Shown here: in pieces, positions 59,047 to 64,000 of the stretch | Layout of the letters: each line of letters opens with the position of its first letter | Numbering within the stretch: the first letter of the stretch is position 1 | DNA from: Topomyia yanbarensis | Taxonomy: Eukaryota > Arthropoda > Insecta > Diptera > Culicidae | NCBI RefSeq assembly: GCF_030247195.1 | Contig: NC_080671.1 | Span: 63,571,089-63,635,088 of the forward strand | DNA length: 64,000 nucleotides | Direction of reading: 5' to 3' | Program-made: the position numbers and the translations under genes | The notes under the pieces: generated by a model | What the model saw: only the letters and a program-made list of their open reading frames with translations | Told to the model about the DNA's origin: nothing | Database searches by the model: none

Positions 59047-59331
59047 TTACATGGACGTGTCGAAGAATAAAGTGAATTCAGGAGTATCTAATATATTGAT
59101 GTATGCGGGAACATACCTAGCAGGCGTTATTTCTTGTGACATGTGATTGAAATACACTGTCATGAATCTGGTTCGGGGTTGAAGCTCGACAAGTCTTTCA
59201 AAATGTTCAATTACCAGTGGGTTCATAACCTCACATCGAATAAGTAAACGAGAGGAGAGATCCCAGAATCGGCCTTTTAAAGGAAGAACTCCCGCTAGTA
59301 CTTCAAGACTCATCGTATGGGTCGACTGCAT
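59047..59331 (-). pseudogene. I-type LINE ORF2, RT-RNase H linker
   Basis: A 94-residue frame beginning M-Q-S-T-H-T-M-S-L-E-V-L-A-G-V-L-P-L, the 'thumb/connection' segment after the RT palm. It continues from 59371 after a frame change and leads into the RNase H domain. Sequence order is collinear with family members. Confidence 0.8.
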
Positions 59332-59370
59332 GCAACCTAAGGCGATTCGTAAACAACGATACTGTATCCG

Positions 59371-60342
59371 TTACAGTTTGATAATATGGGTGTTCGCTGC
59401 TGAACGGAAACAGAAGTACCCATATTCCATTACTGAAAGTATTGTTGTTTGATACAATCTTATCATGTCACTTGGATGAGAACCCCACCATGATCCAGTT
59501 ATTGTTCGCTGAAAATTTATCCTATGTTGGCATTTCGTTATTAGATACCTAATGTGGCCTCCCCATGTGCCTTTAGAATCGAACCAAATTCCAAGGTATT
59601 TGAAAGTCAGGACTTGTGCTATCGTTCTACCAACCAACTGACGCTGAAGCTGAGCTGGATCACGCTTCCTTAAGAAAACGATCAACTCTGTTTTCTCCGT
59701 AGAGAAATCGATGCCCAGCTTTAAAGCCCATATTGATAAATTATCCAAGCTATCTTGCGATGGTTGTTGTTGTTGGTCCTGTGGCAGAAACCACACCATC
59801 ATCTGCAAATTATTTTAGAGTGCCTGGGCTGACAATACAATTATCAATGTCATTCACGTAAAAATTATAGAGAAGGGGGTTAGACAAGAGCCTTGTGGGA
59901 GGCCCATGTAACTTATTCTGAGTGTCGCCAAATCGCCATATGAAAAATGCATGTGCTTTTCTGACAATAAATTGTATAAATAATTATTTAATATCGGTGA
60001 AAGACCACATTGATGTAGTTTCTCCGAGAGAACACCAATGGAGACTGAGTCGAATGCTCCTTTTATGTCTAAGAACACAAACGCCATTTGTTCTTTTTTT
60101 GCGTAAGCGAGTTGGATTTCTGACGATTCCTCCCTTTCCTCTCCGAAAACCAAACTGGGTATCTCAGAGCAAGCCGTTCGCCTCAACCCAATTGTCGAGA
60201 CGTCGAAGGATAACTTTTTTCCAACAATTTCCTGATGCAGGATAGCATTGCAATCGGTCGATACGAGTTATGGTCGGAGGCTGATTTTCCCGGTTTTGGA
60301 ATGGCGATAACTTTCACTTGTCGCCAGTCACGCGGGACAATG
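59371..60342 (-). pseudogene. I-type LINE reverse transcriptase, 5'-truncated
   Basis: The first readable motif at 60340-60215 is W-R-Q-V-K-V-I-A-I-P-K-P-G-K and Y-R-P-I-A-M-L-S-C (RT finger motifs). 60186-59854 gives V-F-L-D-I-K-G-A-F-D-S-V (first catalytic Asp) and G-L-P-Q-G-S-C-L. A frameshift follows, then F-A-D-D-G-V-V at about 59809-59789 (catalytic pair intact, with a stop two codons earlier), and 59780-59371 gives K-L-G-I-D-F-S-T-E-K-T and F-K-Y-L-G-I-W-F-D. The endonuclease and gag are absent: the copy begins exactly at the target duplication 60343-60357. Confidence 0.88.
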
Positions 60343-60490
60343 TAAGCTACCAGTTTTGTCACGATACCAGAAGGTCCTCGCTTCGCCGCAATCTACTCGT
60401 AGTAGTCCTTGGCGGTAGACCTAGTCTCCACAACGAGCCGACCGGTGGATGTCGAGGTCTGTCGCCAATGATCACTACAAGGAAATATTC
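60343..60490 (-). repeat. UTR-type repeat, right of LINE insertion
   Basis: Starts with the duplicated taagctaccagtttt, then 'ggcggtagacctagtctcc' and 'gagccgaccggtgg', in the vocabulary of 24330-25110 and 56529-57532. Confidence 0.5.
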
Positions 60491-61109
60491 TCACAAGATA
60501 ACTTTTGCAAGTGATACTTAGAGAATTCCATTTAAAATTTTAGCCATATTTTTGTTGAACATATTCAACTTTTTCAAATTTCTTCAAAATAATTCGGAGG
60601 GGGATGAAATGTGCAACGTGCGACCAACAAACATGGCATGACTAATCCACGTGAAATGTCTCGTGCATGAAAACTTGTGAATAGTGCCATTGACGCATAT
60701 TATCTATCCGACCTAACAACTTGGGATATTTGTGCTGTTACAGCTAATATGACTGTTGATAAAATAAACAGGACAAACGTCCAGTGTTCGGCATATTTGC
60801 CGTATCATGAACCATCACCTACACACAGCAAAAAATGTTGGTAAAAATAAGAGTTTTTCACTTTTAGCAAAAAACAACCAACGCATACTCTTAGTTTGAA
60901 AATAAAACTTTCATTTTTATTACTATTCTTCATTAGCTTAAAAGGAAAACTTTTATTTTGGTTATTATTCTTGATTAAATTAAAAGTTTAACTTTCTACG
61001 TAATAGTAGGCGTAGGTTTTTTTTTTTTGCAAAGAGCGGAACATTCTTAATTTTATCAATATTTTTTTTCTGTTTGTACTGATGATTTTAATGATGATGG
61101 TAGGTGTTA
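60491..61109. other. AT-rich, no recognised gene
   Basis: 60825-61020 is A/T simple-like sequence ('aaaataagagtttttcac', 'aaaataaaactttcat'). No frames of note. Confidence 0.35.
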
Positions 61110-61230
61110 GATATAACTCTCTGCTCTGACGGTATTTCGCGTGAGTTGGAAAACTGGCTTGTACCCAACGATCGTGAACTGCTGTTATCAGATCGTAAGT
61201 ACATCGTCATTGAAACGTCTAGATGTAGCA
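61110..61230 (+). pseudogene. LINE endonuclease C-terminal fragment
   Basis: About 40 codons read D-I-T-L-C-S-D-G-I-S-R-E-L-E-N-W, then L-L-S-D-R-K-Y-I-V-I-E. This matches the last APE-type endonuclease motifs of R1/LOA-like LINEs (D-x-T-x-x-S ... W-x-V ... S-D-H-x-x-I); the catalytic His of SDH is Arg here. Nothing coding is seen on either side. A GT-AAGT word at 61194 looks like a splice donor but lies inside this motif and is probably chance. Confidence 0.6.
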
Positions 61231-62429
61231 ACCTCTTGCGGTTCTACTATGTAATAATTCAATTTTGAATAAGTGGTATTAAAAAAACTGGATTATTTGT
61301 GAAGATTTTGCTAGAATGTACATTACCCCTCTTTTTGATTAAACCGTTGCTGCTTGAAGATCCTTTGCGGATTTTTAGTGAATCGAAAATTGGGTCACTT
61401 CCCACAAAATCAGGTGTGAATATTGATTGTTGCAAGAAGTGTGCTCCTTTAATTACTTGAAAATGGGGACAAAATGTTTATCAAAATATCGCAGAGCTGC
61501 TCTCTTCAACAATGCTTGGGTTCATTGTATAGAGCCTTTGAGTCTCAATACTTATCTAGTTCAAGTAAGGTTGAGGAAAGGTCACTATTCGATTACGCTG
61601 AAATATGATCTGTTAAAAGATCTTCACGGGTGTTTATTTTCAATCCTCAGTTTCAGTAAGTTTGGTTTAATGTATGGTATTGTTAGGTCTTCTCTGGATA
61701 ACGAACAAAGCTGTACCTGGTTGAAACGGAAATTGGAGGAGATAAGTGGGAGGGCAGAATGAATCATTGAAGAGTTCTAATGTTTTGATGAGGCTAGATT
61801 TCCATCATCCTGGTCCATGGTCAGTTTGCTGGGAAGCTCTGAGAATCAGGTCGATTGCGGAGAAAATGCAGCAGTAGTAACAACGACCGTTCTCTGGAAT
61901 TTCTGACGAAAAAAGGGTTATAAAATAAACTATGGTTTCCAAAAAGTCACGGCAAAAGTTTATAAATCTAAATCGGCTTAAGTCGAATTTGAATGACAAT
62001 ATCTCTTCAGGGGTGTTGCCGTTCTGTTATCGCGATATCCCCCCGGGGGTGTTCATATATCCGCTCTTCAAAAAGTATCTTTATTCCCTTGGGAGTGATG
62101 AATACTTCCGTATTGTTTGTGTTCTCTGTATCGTTATTTTTCTTATCCCTAACCTTACTACTTCCTCAATCTTACCCATCAGGAAATTGATGAAAAAACA
62201 AATCATGGCAAGGCACAAATCTCAAATTCTGGGGACTGATTCCTGATTCCTGGGATGCCATCATATCCCAAGGATAGCATAAGGGTTTTTGCATTGGGCC
62301 GTTGTCTCAATGGATGCAGGTTGGAATCCTGCGCTTGGGAAATTTTTTCACATAATTGCTTTCGCTTAACTCACCATTTTTGATCTGCTATCTCCATTGG
62401 ATACCCCAAAAAAGTCTTAAATAGGGTAT
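61231..62429. other. unassigned, one 111-residue frame
   Basis: The frame 61427-61762 plus strand (starts MLQEVCSFNYLKMG) contains I-V-R-S-S-L-D-N-E-Q-S-C-T-W-L-K-R, which might be a retroelement ORF1 piece, but I cannot name it. A tRNA-like word 'ggttggaatcc' lies at about 62324; no cloverleaf was found around it. Confidence 0.35.
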
Positions 62430-62661
62430 TGGCACTTACGTCAAAAGTCAAAAAAAGAATTATTTGTTCAAAATTATTGATTCTCAAGCCACAATCATAA
62501 ACATTATAACAGCATATCGTCACAATTCTCAAGTAAGTCTGGTGTTCCACAAGGAAATACTTTGGAACCTTTACTTTTTTTTACTATTTGTCAACGATAT
62601 CACACTGCTACTAGGAGCCGGCTACAAAACTAGTTCATCTGATATCTGCTTGAAGCTGTAC

Positions 62662-63556
62662 ACTATCGATCGAGATCAGCTATGGCAGATTATGCACGAG
62701 TACGGATTCCCGGACAAACTGACGCGATTAGTGAAGGCGACGATGGATCGGGTGATGTGCGTAGTACGTGGCTCAGGGACGCTCTCGAGTCCCTTCGAAT
62801 CACGCAGAGGGTTACGGCAAGGTGATGGTCTCTCGTGTCTGTTATTCAACATCGCGCTGGAAGGTGTAATAAGAAGAGCAGGGATCGACACGAGCGGTAC
62901 GATTTTCACAAAGTCCGTTCAGCTACTTGGCTTCGCCGATGACGTTGATATTATTGCACGAAACTTTGAGAAGATGGAGGAAGCCTACATCAGACTGAAA
63001 AGAGAAGCCAAGCGCGTCGGACTTGCCATTAACACGTCGAAGACAAAGTACATGATAGGAAGAGGTTCACGAGAAGAAAATGAGAACCGCCCGCTTCGAG
63101 TTTGCATCGGTGGCGACGAAATCGAGGTGGTTGAAGAGTTCGTGTACTTGGGCTCACTGGTACCAACGCGCACTTGGTGTCTTCGAACGGAAAGTGCTGC
63201 GTACCATCTACGGTGGAGTGCAGATGGAAGACGGCACATGGAGACGGCGAATGAACCATGAGTTGCATCAGCTGTTGGGGGAGCCGCCCATCTGTCATAC
63301 CGCGAAAATCGGACGACTACGGTGGGCCGGGCACGTAGCCAGAATGTCGGACAATAGTCCGGTGAAAACGGTTCTCAATTGCAATCCGACCGGTACAAGA
63401 AGACGTGGCGCGCAGCGAGCACGATGGATCGACCAGGTGGAAGACGATTTGCGGACCCTTCGCAGACTGCGTGGCTGGCGACGCGCGGCCATGGACCGAG
63501 TGGAATGGAGGAATATTTTGTATACGGCACAGGCCACTTCGGCCTTAATCTGTTAA
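62662..63556 (+). pseudogene. LINE reverse transcriptase, truncated with deletion
   Basis: Begins within RT at I-D-R-D-Q-L-W and continues with V-R-G-S-G-T-L-S-S-P-F-E-S-R-R-G-L-R-Q-G-D-G-L-S (motif B), F-A-D-D-V-D-I-I-A-R (catalytic F-A-D-D, about 62932-62961), N-T-S-K-T-K-Y-M and F-V-Y-L-G-S-L-V. At about 63165 the frame shifts and a block of the thumb region is missing. It resumes with V-F-E-R-K-V-L-R-T-I-Y-G-G-V, R-L-R-W-A-G-H-V-A-R-M, R-R-R-G-A-Q-R-A-R-W-I-D-Q-V and a stop at about 63556. No RNase H. The clade is uncertain (RTE- or CR1-like). The motifs are well preserved, so the copy is fairly young. Confidence 0.85.
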
Positions 63557-63567
63557 TAAATAAATAA
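62662..63567 (+). mobile_element. 5'-truncated LINE insertion (RTE/CR1-like)
   Basis: 906-bp insertion with a 12-bp target duplication TTGAAGCTGTAC at 62650-62661 and 63568-63579. It ends in a short (taaa)n-like tail, ttaataaataaataa, at about 63552-63567, rather than poly(A). Coding fragments are described separately. It lies in the same orientation as its host. Confidence 0.88.
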
Positions 63568-63790
63568 TTGAAGCTGTACCTTGTGTATCGTACTGTAGAC
63601 GATTGTTGGCGCCTACAGGATGTGTTACAACGCTTTGTGAATTGATGTGGCAGAAATAAGCTTGTTTTTAACGTGTAAAATGTCGAGTGATTTAGTTTCA
63701 ACGTTTTTATGCCCGGTGCAGTTCGATTATAGGACTAACGATACAATTCTGACAAAAGTCCAACAAGTATGCTTGTTAAAGTTAATAGAA

Positions 63791-64000
63791 ATCTCATGTT
63801 TTGAAAATATGCGATGGTCGTAAGGTACCGTTCAATGCAATTATTGCACTAATCCTGCAATCGTCCTATGTACCAAATATATACTACAACGAATTAACAC
63901 TAAACTCTAAACACAAACACTAAACACAATCAAATTCAACCATTTGCTTAATATTTCCGTTCTCGAGTCTAAATCCATCGAGTTACACAAAGTCTGTTTG
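63791..64000. other. AT-rich window end, nothing recognised
   Basis: Short 'aaacactaaacac' simple repeat at about 63900-63930. No gene. Confidence 0.4.

Larger units (their letters stand above)
57830..60342 (-). mobile_element. I-type LINE, 5'-truncated insertion
   Basis: 2513-bp insertion flanked by a perfect 15-bp target duplication, taagctaccagtttt, at 57815-57829 and 60343-60357. Coding order on the minus strand is RT, linker, RNase H, zinc-like end, then a 3' UTR. It is inserted in UTR-type repeats of an R1/LOA-type LINE, so it is the younger of the two. Confidence 0.88.
62430..63790 (+). pseudogene. Jockey/CR1-like LINE RT, split by another LINE
   Basis: Left part (about 62460-62661): S-G-V-P-Q-G-N-T-L-E-P-L-L-F and L-F-V-N-D-I (RT motif B, with a frameshift between them), then C-L-K-L-Y where the D-D-L-K-L-Y catalytic motif is expected. 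Right part (63568-63780): K-L-Y-L-V-Y-R-T-V-D-D-C-W-R-L-Q, N-K-L-V-F-N-V and V-I-S-F-Q-R-F across frame changes, the segment that follows the catalytic motif. The insertion 62662-63567 falls exactly at K-L-Y. Dead copy; family assignment between Jockey and CR1 is tentative. Confidence 0.75.

Noticed and set aside
61185..61205. Splice donor (gtaagt) marking a host exon
   Set aside because: It falls inside the endonuclease motif of a LINE fragment and no matching acceptor or flanking exon is apparent.
62290..62345. tRNA gene around a B-box-like ggttggaatcc
   Set aside because: No A box at proper distance and no cloverleaf could be drawn.

Overview
This window looks like gene-poor, transposon-saturated DNA from an insect, most probably a mosquito (Culicidae). 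The basis is indirect: AT-rich intergenic composition, no recognisable host gene or RNA gene, and transposon families whose protein and repeat signatures resemble those I associate with mosquito genomes (an I-type LINE with RNase H, R1/LOA-type LINE fragments, a tRNA-derived SINE, and dispersed repeats whose end carries a 'cctttctatatgagaaagg' hairpin). There are no operons, CRISPR arrays or other bacterial features. Nearly all open reading frames are chance frames in repeats; the meaningful ones are pieces of retrotransposon proteins.

Layout. 1-2.8 kb: a minus-strand SINE split by a TA-flanked element filled with minisatellite, which holds a second copy of its own family. 3.4-7.6 kb: two copies of a long dispersed repeat (parts A and B), one with a (TA)n tract of about 200 bp and one split by a 254-bp MITE, plus a fold-back element. 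11-16.1 kb: more dispersed repeat, one copy split by a 1.17-kb fold-back element, then a GGGG-ended TA element. 17.1 kb: a hAT-type MITE. 22.2-25.1 kb: repeat copies, a hAT-type element with a Harbinger-type MITE inside it, and GC-rich LINE 3'-UTR repeats. 25.3-27.06 kb: a 9-bp minisatellite with 177 consecutive core units. 30.6-32.9 kb: remains of an R1/LOA-type LINE (gag zinc knuckles, endonuclease, RT) whose gag is split by a Harbinger-type MITE. 34.0-37.1 kb: a GGGG-ended TA element containing a 1.65-kb hAT-like fold-back. 44.3-47.2 kb: strand-asymmetric A-rich DNA with a long hairpin. 47.4-49.9 kb: a large inverted-repeat element split by a second, intact SINE. 51-56.5 kb: hairpin, small MITEs and two hAT MITEs. 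56.5-60.5 kb: R1-type LINE 3' pieces split by a 5'-truncated I-type LINE. 61.1-63.8 kb: an endonuclease fragment, and a Jockey/CR1-like RT split by a different, 5'-truncated LINE.

The main value of the window is its insertion record. At least ten elements have readable target-site duplications (TA, TAA, 8 bp, or 12-20 bp), and in seven or more cases the interrupted host element is recognisable, giving a relative order of events. No autonomous transposase or complete LINE ORF was seen, so the non-autonomous elements must have been mobilised from elsewhere. The long spans at about 7.6-11, 17.4-20.2, 27.7-30.6, 37.4-42.1 and 52.7-56.2 kb hold no gene I recognise; they may be intergenic or intronic.
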